From Novosphingobium sp. 32-60-15 (lineage in GTDB: Bacteria; Pseudomonadota; Alphaproteobacteria; Sphingomonadales; Sphingomonadaceae): a stretch of 64,000 bases of DNA. Numbering within the stretch: position 1 is the stretch's first letter; every line of letters starts with the position of its first letter. The stretch lies in contig NZ_NCEN01000018.1 of assembly GCF_002280675.1 (NCBI RefSeq), positions 1-64,000 of the forward strand. Reading direction: 5' to 3'. This document shows positions 26,971 through 36,529 of this stretch, one piece after another. The notes below the pieces were generated by a model. The model worked only from the letters and a program-made list of their open reading frames with translations. It did not search any database and had not been told where the DNA came from. The position numbers and the translations under genes are program-made.

Positions 26971-28491
26971 GTGCAAACTGAGCCTGACTGCAACATCCAG
27001 CAAACACCTTTGCCAGACCAGATGCGCTTTGCCACTTTCAAAAGCGATCCCCGTTTGACCGCAATCACCGATTTCGCAGCCAAGCTGTGCGATGTCCCAA
27101 TAGCGCTGGTCAGTTTGGTTGAACCGGACCGCCAATGGTTTCCGGCCAGCACCGGGCTTGAAGTTGCAGAAACGGCGCTCGAACATTCGTTTTGTGCCCA
27201 CGCAATGCAACTGCCTGACATCATGACGGTGCCAGACGCCTTTGACGATCCAAGGTTTGCCGCAAATCCACTGGTTACCGGCGCGCCCAACATCCGGTTC
27301 TATGCAGGCGCACCACTTAAAGGACCAGATGGGAAAGCGTGGGGCGCACTGTGCGTTATCGATCACGCGCCACGCGCAGGTCTGACCGAGGTACAACGCG
27401 CAGGACTGCACGTTCTGGCCACATCGGTTAGCAGTTATCTGGCCGCTTATGAGAAGCAGATTGAGGAAGCCGCCCGGTCAACCTTGGCAGAACTGGAACG
27501 CGATGATCAGCGGCAGCGGTTTGAACTGCTTGCTGACACGATGCCGCAGATGGTCTGGTCAACCCTGCCCGATGGCTTTCACGATTATTACAATGCCCGC
27601 TGGTATGAATTTACCGGTGCCGATTATGGATCAACGAATGGCGAATCCTGGAATGGCATGTTTCACCCCGATGATCAGGAGCGGGCATGGACGGTGTGGA
27701 GGCATAGCCTTGAAACCGGCGTACTTTACGAGATTGAATACCGGTTGCGGACCGCAGAAGGTGAATACCGCTGGGTGCTGGGCCGTGCGCTGCCGATGCG
27801 TGATGCCGATGGATCAATCGTGCGGTGGTTCGGCACTTGCACAGACATTCACGAGCACAAACTTGCGATGGACCAGCGCGAGATCATTACCCACGAGCTG
27901 AGCCACCGCATCAAGAACATATTTGCAGTGATCGTCGGACTGATCGGCTTGTCAGCGCGGCAACATCCCGAACATCGCGTGATTACCGATGAACTGCGCG
28001 AGCGCGTTTTGGCATTGGGCCGCGCGCACGATTATGTGCGGCCCCACAGCTCGCAGTCAAACCCAACCGGCATGCCGCCAACGTTGCGGACAATGTTGGA
28101 CGAACTGGTTGCTCCCTATCAGAGAACCGACGCGCCCCGCATCAAGATTGATGGCGATGATCCGCTGATTGATGACAGGTCTGCCACGCCATTGGCGCTC
28201 ACGTTCCATGAACTGGCGACCAATGCGACGAAATACGGTGCATTGAGTCATGACGACGGGTTGGTCACGGTGCAAGTCACATCTGACAGCGACAATGTCG
28301 TGATCGAATGGCGCGAACATGGGGCAGGCGGCGTAACGGCTCCGGATCTTTCAGGATTCGGCACAAGGTTGATCGAGCTGAGCATCGTACGTCAGCTTGG
28401 TGGGACAATCGAGCGCAAGTGGGAGCCGCAAGGCCTTGCCGCGACGATCACCATTCCCTGTCCCGCCATGTCCCGGCCCGACAGCACTTGA
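26971..28491 (+). CDS. HWE-type sensor histidine kinase with GAF and PAS domains
   Basis: This soluble kinase of about 506 residues has a GAF domain at about 20-160 (AKLCDVPIALVSLVEPDRQW, FYAGAPLKGPDG), a PAS domain with PAC at about 180-300 (YYNARWYEFTGADYG), and an HWE/HisKA_2 kinase core. The phospho-acceptor is in ITHELSHRIKNIFAVIVGLI, and the ATP site shows FHELATNATKYGAL. The GTG at 26971 is preceded by GGGGA at 5 bases; a TTG at 26959 is the alternative. It converges on a single-domain response regulator, a likely partner. The input signal is unknown. Confidence 0.85.
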   Translation: MQTEPDCNIQQTPLPDQMRFATFKSDPRLTAITDFAAKLCDVPIALVSLVEPDRQWFPASTGLEVAETALEHSFCAHAMQLPDIMTVPDAFDDPRFAANPLVTGAPNIRFYAGAPLKGPDGKAWGALCVIDHAPRAGLTEVQRAGLHVLATSVSSYLAAYEKQIEEAARSTLAELERDDQRQRFELLADTMPQMVWSTLPDGFHDYYNARWYEFTGADYGSTNGESWNGMFHPDDQERAWTVWRHSLETGVLYEIEYRLRTAEGEYRWVLGRALPMRDADGSIVRWFGTCTDIHEHKLAMDQREIITHELSHRIKNIFAVIVGLIGLSARQHPEHRVITDELRERVLALGRAHDYVRPHSSQSNPTGMPPTLRTMLDELVAPYQRTDAPRIKIDGDDPLIDDRSATPLALTFHELATNATKYGALSHDDGLVTVQVTSDSDNVVIEWREHGAGGVTAPDLSGFGTRLIELSIVRQLGGTIERKWEPQGLAATITIPCPAMSRPDST

Positions 28492-28503
28492 CCGCCGGGA
28501 TGT

Positions 28504-28947
28504 TTACAATGTTGGCGGGTTGAAAAACGTAATTTCCGCAGCGTCCTCTGGCGACACTTCGCGGTTTACAGCGATTGCCGCTGCGGCAACAATTGCCTTG
28601 TCGTAGAATGGCTTGCGAATGAAACCGACCGCATTTTCGGCCGGTTGCACAATTTGCGCCGGGTTTGCGGTCACGTAAACCACCTTAACCGCATATTTGC
28701 GTGCCAGTTCCTCGGCGATCAACACTCCGGTCGGACCATCGCGAAGATTAAGGTCGACAAAAGCGACATCGGCACCGTCTGCATTCGCCAGCGCCTCGCC
28801 CCGGTCGGCGGCGATGGCCTGCACCTTGAACCCTGCATCGATCAGGATCCGCTCGATATCCATGGCCACGAAAACCTCATCTTCTACGATGAGCACGGTT
28901 GGTTTACGCAATGTAACCTCTGTAGTTGTCACGCTAGTCATGTTCAT
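28504..28947 (-). CDS. single-domain response regulator
   Basis: This protein of about 147 residues consists of a CheY-like receiver domain: PTVLIVEDEVFVAMDIERIL holds the acidic pocket, VAFVDLNLRDGPTG the phospho-acceptor Asp, and GFIRKPFYDKA the conserved Lys. It has no output domain. The gene converges on the HWE kinase with 12 bp between stops, which suggests a functional pair. The start is ATG at 28947 or 28941; neither has a strong ribosome site. Confidence 0.8.
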   Translation of the reverse strand: MNMTSVTTTEVTLRKPTVLIVEDEVFVAMDIERILIDAGFKVQAIAADRGEALANADGADVAFVDLNLRDGPTGVLIAEELARKYAVKVVYVTANPAQIVQPAENAVGFIRKPFYDKAIVAAAAIAVNREVSPEDAAEITFFNPPTL

Positions 28948-29048
28948 GAAACAGAGCCAACCCCACGAGGTTCCCCGGGATAAGCAATACCTTAGGACAG
29001 GTCTGCACATTGCGCGTCGAGATAGAGAGACGTGCGCCCCAGACGCAG

Positions 29049-29079
29049 AAAAACCCGGCGACCCATAAGGGCCGCCGGG
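29049..29079 (-). terminator. Rho-independent terminator after fliC
   Basis: On the minus strand CCCGGCGGCCC pairs with GGGTCGCCGGG around TTAT with one mismatch, and TTTTT follows. It sits about 45 bp below the fliC stop. Confidence 0.85.
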
Positions 29080-29088
29080 CTGGTGACG

Positions 29089-29111
29089 CACGCCTGGTGG
29101 AGGCAGGCGTG
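29089..29111 (-). terminator. second hairpin directly after the fliC stop
   Basis: CACGCCTG (29089-29096) and CAGGCGTG (29104-29111) form an 8-bp perfect stem with a 7-nt loop, between the fliC stop and the main terminator. It may protect the flagellin mRNA from 3' decay. Confidence 0.55.
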
Positions 29112-29124
29112 TGTCGTTTTACAA

Positions 29125-29949
29125 TTAACGCAGCAGCGACAGAACGTTCTGCTGGCTCTGGTTGGCCTGTGCGATCATCGCGGTTGAAGCCTGCGAAAGG
29201 ATCTGGGCCTTGGCCATTGCCGTTGTTTCTGACGAGTAATCCGTATCCTGAATACGCGAACGTGCGTCAGACAGGTTGGTGATGTTGTCGTTCAGGTTGT
29301 TGACGGCCGATTCCAGACGGTTCTGGCCAGCACCAAGCGAAGCGCGTGATGCGTTAACGTCTGCAAGCGCCAGATCGACGTTGTCGATGGTGGTGCCAGC
29401 AAGAGCGCTGGTTGTAACGTCAAGCGCGGTAGCGCTGATGTTGGTGCCGCTGATTGCAGTCGAAGTGATCGTGATCGTTTCGCCTGACTTGGCACCGGTC
29501 TGGATGACAACGTCAACGTCCGTGCCAGCCGTCTTCGAAAACAGCGCGTTGCCGTTGAATTCCGAGTTGGTCAGAACATCGTCGATTTGTTCGGTCAGTG
29601 CGGTAACTTCCGACTGCATCGCGGTACGGTCTGTTGATTGATACGTGCCCGAAGCGGACTGAACGGCCAGTTCACGAACGCGCTGCAGCATGTTGGTCAC
29701 TTCGTTAAGCGCGCCTTCAGCGGTCTGCGCCAGCGAAATACCGTCGTTTGCGTTACGAACGCCTTGGCTCATGCCTTTGATCTGCGACGTCATCGTCGTA
29801 GCAATGGCAAGGCCTGCAGCGTCGTCCTTGGCGCCGTTGATGCGCTTGCCGGTTGACAGGCGTTCCATCGCCGTGCCGAGCATTTTTGCAGCCGAGTTCG
29901 ACGAATTGGTCGCCTTGATCGCGCTGATATTGGTGTTGATTACCGCCAT
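29125..29949 (-). CDS. fliC: flagellin FliC
   Basis: This 274-residue filament protein has conserved terminal coiled coils: AVINTNISAIKATNSSNSAA and GKRINGAKDDAAGLAIATTM at the N-terminus, SETTAMAKAQILSQASTAMI and QANQSQQNVLSLLR at the C-terminus. The variable middle is very short, so the exposed D2/D3 domains are essentially absent, as in other alphaproteobacterial flagellins. Transcription is likely by FliA from the promoter at 30028-30054. Two hairpins follow the gene. Confidence 0.95.
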   Translation of the reverse strand: MAVINTNISAIKATNSSNSAAKMLGTAMERLSTGKRINGAKDDAAGLAIATTMTSQIKGMSQGVRNANDGISLAQTAEGALNEVTNMLQRVRELAVQSASGTYQSTDRTAMQSEVTALTEQIDDVLTNSEFNGNALFSKTAGTDVDVVIQTGAKSGETITITSTAISGTNISATALDVTTSALAGTTIDNVDLALADVNASRASLGAGQNRLESAVNNLNDNITNLSDARSRIQDTDYSSETTAMAKAQILSQASTAMIAQANQSQQNVLSLLR

Positions 29950-30027
29950 GATTCCAGTCTCCGGTTGGGGTGGTATGTTTCCCGAATGGACTGCCGGGCC
30001 AATGGATGAACGCGGCTGTCGAGACAA

Positions 30028-30054
30028 AGACCGGCAAAGGCGCGCCGCTTTTAA
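30028..30054 (-). promoter_or_regulatory. sigma-28 type promoter of fliC
   Basis: On the minus strand TTAAA (30054-30050) is followed after 14 nt by GCCGGTCT (30035-30028). This is the same spacing as at flgM and almost the same sequence. The predicted leader is about 70 nt. Confidence 0.7.
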
Positions 30055-30063
30055 GCCCTCCCC

Positions 30064-30079
30064 CGGCAAAGAACTGCCG
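30064..30079. promoter_or_regulatory. palindromic regulator site between fliC and flbD
   Basis: CGGCAAAGAACTGCCG is a CGGCA-N6-TGCCG palindrome. It lies exactly 9 bp upstream of the fliC -35 block and also upstream of flbD on the other strand. A weak sigma-54-like TTGGCAC sits at 30090-30096 toward flbD, but it lacks the -12 GC. Confidence 0.55.
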
Positions 30080-30188
30080 CATGTACGTATTGGCACTAGG
30101 GGTTTCTCATACCCTTAAAGTTTCAACCTGTTTGTCGGTTACGCGCGAAAGATACGCCTCGGTTTTGATGGTTAACAGGGGTTTGGAA

Positions 30189-31460
30189 ATGATTCGCGAT
30201 TGCGGGGCACTTCGCTTCACAGATGCGGCGGCAAAGGCACATGCGGCGCTGGTTCAGCGCGCAGCAGCAGTGCTTTCAAGCTATGGCGCAGACGGAGAGG
30301 TGATGCTGGCGGACGCTTTCGAAGGCGCTGCCACCGATCCCCGGCGGATTAACGTCCTGCTGGAGAGGTCATCCAACCCGGCAATGGTGCGCACCACTGG
30401 CAGCAACCAGACGGTGCTGCGGTATACTGATGGTGCAGGCGAAGGGGCACTGGCCGCGTTGCTGGCATCATCTGCCCGCCCCGGTGCGCCGATTGCCGCA
30501 GATCCTGAAAGCCTTTCCATCCTGGCGCTTGCCGAACGCATTGCCGCCAGCGACATCCCTGTACTGATCAACGGCCCCACCGGCACCGGCAAGGAAGTGC
30601 TGAGCCGCTTCATTCACGACCGTTCATCGCGCAAGAACAAGCCGTTCGTGGCGATCAATTGCGCGGCCATGCCCGAAGCAATGCTCGAAGCGCTGCTGTT
30701 CGGCCACCAGAAGGGTGCCTTCACCGGCGCCAATGCTGCCAGCGAAGGCTTCTTTCGTGCGGCCGATGGCGGCACGCTGTTGCTGGACGAAATTGCCGAA
30801 ATGCCGCTGACGCTTCAGGCCAAACTGCTGCGTGCGCTGCAGGAAGGCGAAGTGGTGCCATTGGGTGCAACCCAGCCGATCAAGGTGAACGTCCGCGTTA
30901 TTGCCTGTGCCAACCGCGATTTGCCGCTGGAAGTGGAAGAGGGCCGGTTCCGCGCCGACTTGTTCTATCGCCTTAACGTATTCCCACTGGCGCTGCGGGC
31001 TTTGTGTGAACGGCCTGATGATATTGCCCCGCTCGCCTTTGCCATGGTGCTGCGACACAGTGCGCATACACCGTGGATTGCCGACGAGACGCTGGCCCTG
31101 CTGGCCACCCATTCGTGGCCGGGCAATGTGCGCGAGTTGGAAAACGTCATCCGCCGCGCTTTGGTGATTGCAGGCAATGCGCCTGTCATCGGGCCAGAGC
31201 ACATCGCGTTTGACCGCCCTGCCCGCCTGATCACCGAACCTGTCCAGACAAGCGCGGCGAGCGCGGACGGCAAGCTTTCGAACATTGTCCAGATTTCGGA
31301 ATCACGCGCGATTTTGGCGACGCTGGATGCCTGCAACGGCAGCCGCGTTGCCGCCGCCCGCCAACTTGGCATATCCGAGCGTACGCTGCGCTATCGCCTT
31401 GCCAGTCTGCGTGAGGCCGGGATTGAAGTGAACGGCCGGGCCGTAGGTGGCCGGCGATGA
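30189..31460 (+). CDS. flbD: sigma-54 dependent flagellar regulator, FlbD-like
   Basis: This 423-residue activator has a short N-terminal region without a receiver domain. An AAA+ domain follows from about residue 90: Walker A GPTGTGKEVL, the sigma-54 contact loop HQKGAFTGAN, Walker B GTLLLDEIAEM. A Fis-type helix-turn-helix lies at the end (GSRVAAARQLGISERTLRYRL). I chose the ATG at 30189 because AGGGG lies about 8 bases upstream; an ATG at 30168 is the alternative. It stands before fliE and probably controls the sigma-54 flagellar promoters, such as that of flgB. Confidence 0.88.
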   Translation: MIRDCGALRFTDAAAKAHAALVQRAAAVLSSYGADGEVMLADAFEGAATDPRRINVLLERSSNPAMVRTTGSNQTVLRYTDGAGEGALAALLASSARPGAPIAADPESLSILALAERIAASDIPVLINGPTGTGKEVLSRFIHDRSSRKNKPFVAINCAAMPEAMLEALLFGHQKGAFTGANAASEGFFRAADGGTLLLDEIAEMPLTLQAKLLRALQEGEVVPLGATQPIKVNVRVIACANRDLPLEVEEGRFRADLFYRLNVFPLALRALCERPDDIAPLAFAMVLRHSAHTPWIADETLALLATHSWPGNVRELENVIRRALVIAGNAPVIGPEHIAFDRPARLITEPVQTSAASADGKLSNIVQISESRAILATLDACNGSRVAAARQLGISERTLRYRLASLREAGIEVNGRAVGGRR

Positions 31461-31843
31461 GCGGCGTATCTGGCATCGGCGGCCCAGGCTTCGGTAAGGG
31501 GGCTTCCGGCATTCAGGACATCATGGCCTTGCGCCAGCAGATCATGGAGCGGTCGCAACTGCTCCAGCAGGTCAAGACTCCAGACGCCGCCGGAGCTGCA
31601 GCACCAACCAGCGGCACCGCAGGCGGCAGCTTTACCGATACGCTGAAGGGCGCGCTGGAAAGCGTCAACGCCACGCAGCAAAAAGCCAGCGCAATCACCG
31701 AAGCCTATGAAAAGGGCGAAGTGGTGGACGTGGCAAAGGTCATGTTGGCCCGTCAGGAATCGAGCGTCGCGTTCGAAGCCACGCTGCAAGTGCGCAACAA
31801 GCTGCTGAATGCCTATCAAGACATCATGCGGATGGGAGTCTGA
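31457..31843 (+). CDS. fliE: MS-ring/rod junction protein FliE
   Basis: This 128-residue protein shows the FliE C-terminus, EAYEKGEVVDVAKVMLARQE, then VAFEATLQVRNKLLNAYQDI. The N-terminal third is a Gly/Ala-rich, poorly conserved region. The start overlaps the flbD stop (ATGA). Confidence 0.93.
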   Translation: MSGVSGIGGPGFGKGASGIQDIMALRQQIMERSQLLQQVKTPDAAGAAAPTSGTAGGSFTDTLKGALESVNATQQKASAITEAYEKGEVVDVAKVMLARQESSVAFEATLQVRNKLLNAYQDIMRMGV

Positions 31844-31847
31844 TTAA

Positions 31848-33575
31848 ATGGCTGACACCGATCCTTCCGGACCTACTGGTTTTGGCGCGCTGACCGATCC
31901 CGCAGGCGGCAGCATCGGCAACCGCGCGAAGACTTTTCTGGGCCAACCGGCCGTCCGCCGCACGTTGCCGTGGTTTGCAGGCGTTTCTGCCGCGGGCCTG
32001 ACAGCGGTGCTGTGGATGACCATGGCCCCTGCCCCGCAACGCATGCTCTATAGCCAGCTTTCCGATAGCGAGCGCGGCGAAGTTGTTGCCAGCCTTGAAA
32101 AGGCGGCGATCCCCTATACCATCGACAATGCCACCGGCGCGGTGAGCGTTGGCGAGGACGACCTTTATCGCGCGCGTATGGCAGCAGCTGCCGATGGCGC
32201 GGTGGCGACGCCCGAAACCGGGCTGCAAATGCTCGACAAATTGCCGATGGGCGCAAGCCGCGGGCTTGAAGGGCAACGCCTGAAAGCCGCGCGCGAGCGT
32301 GAGCTGGAATTGACCGTCATGGAAATTGACGGCGTCGAAGGCGTGCGGGTCCATCTGGCCGAGCCCGAGAAATCGGTGTTCGTGCGCGAGAATATCGCGC
32401 CAACCGCATCGGTCATGGTCAAGTTGAAGAGCGGGCGGCAATTGTCCGAAAGCCAGGTACGCGCGATTACCAACCTTGTGGCGGGATCGGTGCCGGGCCT
32501 TTCGATTGATGCGGTGCGCGTGGTCGATCAGCATGGACGGCTGCTGTCAGAGGCCAATGGCGTTGATGGCGACCGGCTGGAACTGCAACAGCGCATGGAA
32601 GAAAAGCTGCGCCTGCAAGTTTCGCAATTGCTGACGCCAATGTTGGGCGATGGCAACTTCTCGTCCGAAATCCAGATCGATCTCGACATGGATCAAGTGA
32701 CGTCCGCGCGCGAGACTTATGAGAAAGAGGGCGTGGTCCGTTCGGAAACGAACAGCGCTTCACAACAAGCAGGGGCTGCCCCCGCACAAGGCGTGCCGGG
32801 TGTTACTGCCAATACACCGCCACCTGCGACAACCGCACAGGCCGGAGCGCCTGTGGGCACACCAGCAGCGCCAGCCGCCGCTGCGGGGGGCAATGGCGAA
32901 TCCAGCTCTACCAAGACCTATGAACTGGGCCGCGAAGTGGCGGTTTCCAACCAGACACCGGGCAAGATCAAGCGCTTGTCTGTTGCCGTCGCACTTAGCC
33001 AGGAAATGATGGCGAAGGCAAAACCGGCCGATATCGAGGCGATCAAGCAACTGGTGAGCGCTGCTGTGGGGGCCGACCCCGCGCGTGGCGATCAGGTAGC
33101 CGTGCAAGTGCGCGCGTTCAAGCCTGCCGAAGTTGAGGCCGCGCCATTCTGGGAAACGCCATGGTTCGCCACGATCCTGCGCAATGCCGTTGCGCTGATT
33201 GCGGTACTGATGGTGCTGCTGCTGGGCGTACGCCCGCTGATCAAGGCGCTGAAAAAAGAGCCTGCTGTGGCCGAAGACAGCAAGGACAAAAAGAAGAAGA
33301 ACAAAAAGGGCGATGATGCCGAAGACGACGACGCAGAGGCTGTAGAAGGCGAAAGCGTAGGCGAGGAACAGCCCGAGCCGATCTCTGCCGATGAAATGGC
33401 TGAAACACTACAAGTGGCGCAAAATGCCGAAACTGGCAAAGTCGATCCCGAGGCACTGGCGCGGCAGGTCAGCCTTGCCCAACGGTTGGTCGTCGAAAAG
33501 CCGGACAACGCGCTCGTCGCGCTGAAGCAGATGCTTAACACCCCTGAAGAAGAAGCAGAGGAGGCCGCAGCATGA
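31848..33575 (+). CDS. fliF: MS-ring protein FliF
   Basis: This 575-residue inner-membrane protein has a first helix at about 40-60 (LPWFAGVSAAGLTAVLWMTM), a periplasmic ring-building part with MLYSQLSDSERGEVVASLEK, a second helix at about 445-465, and a cytoplasmic C-terminal end that docks FliG. A Pro/Ala/Thr-rich insert lies at about 310-350, and a Lys/Asp/Glu-rich stretch follows the second helix. Confidence 0.95.
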   Translation: MADTDPSGPTGFGALTDPAGGSIGNRAKTFLGQPAVRRTLPWFAGVSAAGLTAVLWMTMAPAPQRMLYSQLSDSERGEVVASLEKAAIPYTIDNATGAVSVGEDDLYRARMAAAADGAVATPETGLQMLDKLPMGASRGLEGQRLKAARERELELTVMEIDGVEGVRVHLAEPEKSVFVRENIAPTASVMVKLKSGRQLSESQVRAITNLVAGSVPGLSIDAVRVVDQHGRLLSEANGVDGDRLELQQRMEEKLRLQVSQLLTPMLGDGNFSSEIQIDLDMDQVTSARETYEKEGVVRSETNSASQQAGAAPAQGVPGVTANTPPPATTAQAGAPVGTPAAPAAAAGGNGESSSTKTYELGREVAVSNQTPGKIKRLSVAVALSQEMMAKAKPADIEAIKQLVSAAVGADPARGDQVAVQVRAFKPAEVEAAPFWETPWFATILRNAVALIAVLMVLLLGVRPLIKALKKEPAVAEDSKDKKKKNKKGDDAEDDDAEAVEGESVGEEQPEPISADEMAETLQVAQNAETGKVDPEALARQVSLAQRLVVEKPDNALVALKQMLNTPEEEAEEAAA

Positions 33576-34591
33576 GCGATCTGGCCGAAGCCCCGACCAT
33601 TTCCGATCCCGAGCGCGCCGCCGTCATGGTGATGCTGCTGGAGGATGATCAGGCCGCGCAAATTCTGGCGCAGCTGGAACCATCCGAATTGCGCCTGCTG
33701 GGCGAAAAGATGTGCGCTCTGGGCGAAATTGGCCCGGTGGCGATTGCGCAGGCCATTGCAGGCTTTGTTGAAAAGACCGAGCGGCTGGGCCTGATCGCGC
33801 ATGACCGCGTGGGGCAAGTGCGATCGTTAATGACGCGCGCGGTGGGCGAAGTGAAAGCCGACAGCATGATGCAGCGCATCTTGCCGGACGATAAATCACA
33901 AACGCCGACGATTGAACTGGCGCGCTGGCTGACCCCACAAGTGATCGTACCGCTGATCCGTGATGAACATCCGCAGGCGATTGCCGTGCTGCTGGTCCAG
34001 CTTGATCCCGAAGTTGCCGCTGCTGTGCTGCATTCGATGCCCGAAGAGATTCAGGGCCAGGTCGTGCACCGCATCGCATCGCTGGGGCCGGTTGCGGCAG
34101 AAGCCATTGCGATGCTGGAAGAAATCCTGACCCGCCGGATTGGCGAAAGCCATGGGCAAGCGGCGCTCACCATGGGCGGCCCGCGTGAGGCTGCGGATAT
34201 TATCAACGCATCGGCGCGTACTGTTGAAAAGCGCGTCATGCCCGAAATTGCCAAGCAGGACCGCCAGTTGGCCAAGGCCATCGAGAACGAGATGTTCAAG
34301 TTTGAGCACTTGTATGTGCTTGATGACAAATCGATGGGCGCGCTGCTGCGTGAAGTGGACAGCGATGCTTTGATCGCCGCACTTAAAGGCATTGCCGAAG
34401 ACCAGCGCGAAGTATTCCTGCGCGCCATGTCCAGCCGTGCTGCCGATGGTGTGCGCGATGAAATTGCCGGACGTGGCCGCATGAAGATGGCCGAAGTGAT
34501 CGAGGCGCAAAAGACCATGGTTGCCGCCGCCCGCCGCTTGTCGGCAGAAGGCGTGATCGTATTTGGCGCAGGCGACGACGACTATGTCTGA
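33572..34591 (+). CDS. fliG: motor switch protein FliG
   Basis: This 339-residue protein carries the EHPQ motif in LIRDEHPQAIAVLLVQLDPE and the torque helix region near the C-terminus (FEHLYVLDDKSMGALLREVD). It links the MS-ring to the switch and contacts MotA. The start overlaps fliF, and the stop overlaps fliH. Confidence 0.95.
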   Translation: MSDLAEAPTISDPERAAVMVMLLEDDQAAQILAQLEPSELRLLGEKMCALGEIGPVAIAQAIAGFVEKTERLGLIAHDRVGQVRSLMTRAVGEVKADSMMQRILPDDKSQTPTIELARWLTPQVIVPLIRDEHPQAIAVLLVQLDPEVAAAVLHSMPEEIQGQVVHRIASLGPVAAEAIAMLEEILTRRIGESHGQAALTMGGPREAADIINASARTVEKRVMPEIAKQDRQLAKAIENEMFKFEHLYVLDDKSMGALLREVDSDALIAALKGIAEDQREVFLRAMSSRAADGVRDEIAGRGRMKMAEVIEAQKTMVAAARRLSAEGVIVFGAGDDDYV

Positions 34592-35216
34592 ACCCTTGCG
34601 AGCGTTATCGTTGGCAGACCTTGGCGGTGCATCAGCCGGGTTTTCGCACGATCGCCGCTTTTTCAAGGATCTGGTGGCTGCTCCCAGCCCGCCACCGCCA
34701 TCCGTACTGCACGAGCCGGAGGAGGATGCCGACGAGGCAGAGCCGCACGATCCCATCGCCGAAGCCTGGGCCGAAGGCTATGCGCGCGGCCTTGGCGAAG
34801 CGCAGGAGGCCGCTGCGCAATTGATGGCAGACGAGGCCATGGCGCGCGCCAAAATTGAATTGTCCATTGCCAAGCTGGATGCGGCAATGGAGGCCGATCT
34901 GAAAGACCGCTTGCGTGAAACGGTTGAAGCGCTGTGCGAGGCCGCCATTGCTCCTGCAGCGCTTGATCCTGATGGATTGGTCCGCCGGGTAGAAGTGGCT
35001 GCCGCCATGCTGGCCCGCGCACAAGATGAACGTGTGATCCGCCTGCACCCTGAAGATCTGGCACTTGTTGCCGCGCGACTGCCCGAAGACTGGCACTTCG
35101 TCCCCGATGCAACCCTCACGCGCGGTGCGGTGCGGGTGGAAGGCGCATCGGGCGGGGTTGAGGATGGCCCCGACCAGTGGCGACTGGCAATTGCCGAGGC
35201 TTTACGTCAATGCTGA
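34584..35216 (+). CDS. fliH: export ATPase regulator FliH
   Basis: This 210-residue protein has an acidic N-terminal part, a Gly-rich helix (EAWAEGYARGLGEAQEAAAQ) and a C-terminal domain with IRLHPEDLALVAARL, the pattern of FliH/HrpE proteins that hold FliI. The ATG at 34584 overlaps the fliG stop. Confidence 0.88.
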   Translation: MSEPLRALSLADLGGASAGFSHDRRFFKDLVAAPSPPPPSVLHEPEEDADEAEPHDPIAEAWAEGYARGLGEAQEAAAQLMADEAMARAKIELSIAKLDAAMEADLKDRLRETVEALCEAAIAPAALDPDGLVRRVEVAAAMLARAQDERVIRLHPEDLALVAARLPEDWHFVPDATLTRGAVRVEGASGGVEDGPDQWRLAIAEALRQC

Positions 35217-36529
35217 ACCTGCTTGAACAGGCGCTGGACAATTATGCGCTGGCGCAACCCGATTTCACCCCGCCACGCTATGGCCTTTTGGCGGCATGCG
35301 ATGGCGGAATGCTCGAGGTTTCCGGCCTTTCGGTGCCGATTGGCACGCAATGCCGCATCGCGCACGGGTCCGGTTCGCTGACGGCGGAGACCATCGGCTT
35401 TCGCAATGGCCGCACGCTGATGATGCTGCTGGGCGATCCCGTCCTGCTGCGCCCCGGTGCCAAAGTGCGCCCCGAAGGTCGCCCCGGCATGTTGCCGGTG
35501 GGCGAGGCTTTTCTGGGCCGCGCGATTGATGGTGAGGGCAAGCCGATCGATGGCTTGGGACCGATCAATCACCGTCGCGAATGGCCGGCAGGCGGCGTCC
35601 GCTCTGCCGCGCTGGACCGGTCCCCTGTGCGTGAACGCTTTGATACGGGCGTACGCGCGCTCAATGCGCTGACCACGTTCGGCATAGGCCAGCGCATCGG
35701 CATCATGGCAGGGTCAGGCGTGGGCAAATCTGTTCTGCTGGACATGATCGCGCACGGGGCCGAGGCCGAAGTGGTGATCGTGGGCCTGATTGGTGAACGC
35801 GCACGTGAAGTTTCGGACTTTGTCGAACGCCACATGCACGGTTCCAAACGCGAACGGTCAGTGATTGTGGCTGTCCCTGCCGACCATGCGCCGAACTTGC
35901 GTATCAGAGGCGCGATGCTGGCGACCAGCCTTGCCGAATATTTCCGCGCACAGGGAAAGCGCGTCCTGCTGATCATGGACAGCCTGACCCGCGTGGCGCA
36001 TGCCGGACGCGAAATTGCGCTGTTGCTGGGGGAACCCGGCGCGGCGCGCGGCTATCCGCCGTCGTCACTCGCCACGATTACCAAGCTGGTGGAGCGTGCA
36101 GGCAATTCTGCGCAAAGTGGTGGTTCGGTGACGGGGCTTTACACCGTGCTGGCCGATGGCGACAATCAGGACGATCCGGTGGTGGATACCGCGCGTTCAA
36201 TCCTGGACGGGCATATCGTGCTGTCACGCGATCTGGCGCAGCGCGGGCAATATCCGGCAATAGACATTGCCGCATCGCTAAGCCGCGTGATGAATGACAT
36301 TACTGCACCCGAACACCAGACCGCCGCGCGCACATTCCGCGCCTTGGTGGCAAGTTACGAGGCCAACCGCGATCTTGTGCTGATGGGTGCCTATCGTACC
36401 GGGGCCGATCCGCAGCTGGACCGGGCGATTGTGATGCACGATGCGCTGACCGGCTTTATCAGCCAGCCTCAGCGCGAGATCGTGCCGATGGATGATGCCA
36501 CCGCCGCGCTGATCCGGTTGATGGGCTGA
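35210..36529 (+). CDS. fliI: flagellar export ATPase FliI
   Basis: This 439-residue F1-beta-like ATPase powers early steps of flagellar export. Walker A is GSGVGKSVLLDM, and Walker B is KRVLLIMDSLTRVAHAGREI. The signature ITAPEHQTAARTFRALVASY follows. The ATG at 35210 overlaps the fliH end. Confidence 0.95.
   Translation: MLNLLEQALDNYALAQPDFTPPRYGLLAACDGGMLEVSGLSVPIGTQCRIAHGSGSLTAETIGFRNGRTLMMLLGDPVLLRPGAKVRPEGRPGMLPVGEAFLGRAIDGEGKPIDGLGPINHRREWPAGGVRSAALDRSPVRERFDTGVRALNALTTFGIGQRIGIMAGSGVGKSVLLDMIAHGAEAEVVIVGLIGERAREVSDFVERHMHGSKRERSVIVAVPADHAPNLRIRGAMLATSLAEYFRAQGKRVLLIMDSLTRVAHAGREIALLLGEPGAARGYPPSSLATITKLVERAGNSAQSGGSVTGLYTVLADGDNQDDPVVDTARSILDGHIVLSRDLAQRGQYPAIDIAASLSRVMNDITAPEHQTAARTFRALVASYEANRDLVLMGAYRTGADPQLDRAIVMHDALTGFISQPQREIVPMDDATAALIRLMG

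Noticed and set aside
30090..30106. TTGGCAC upstream of flbD as a sigma-54 promoter
   Set aside because: The -12 GC is missing at the required spacing, so it is not supported as a promoter.
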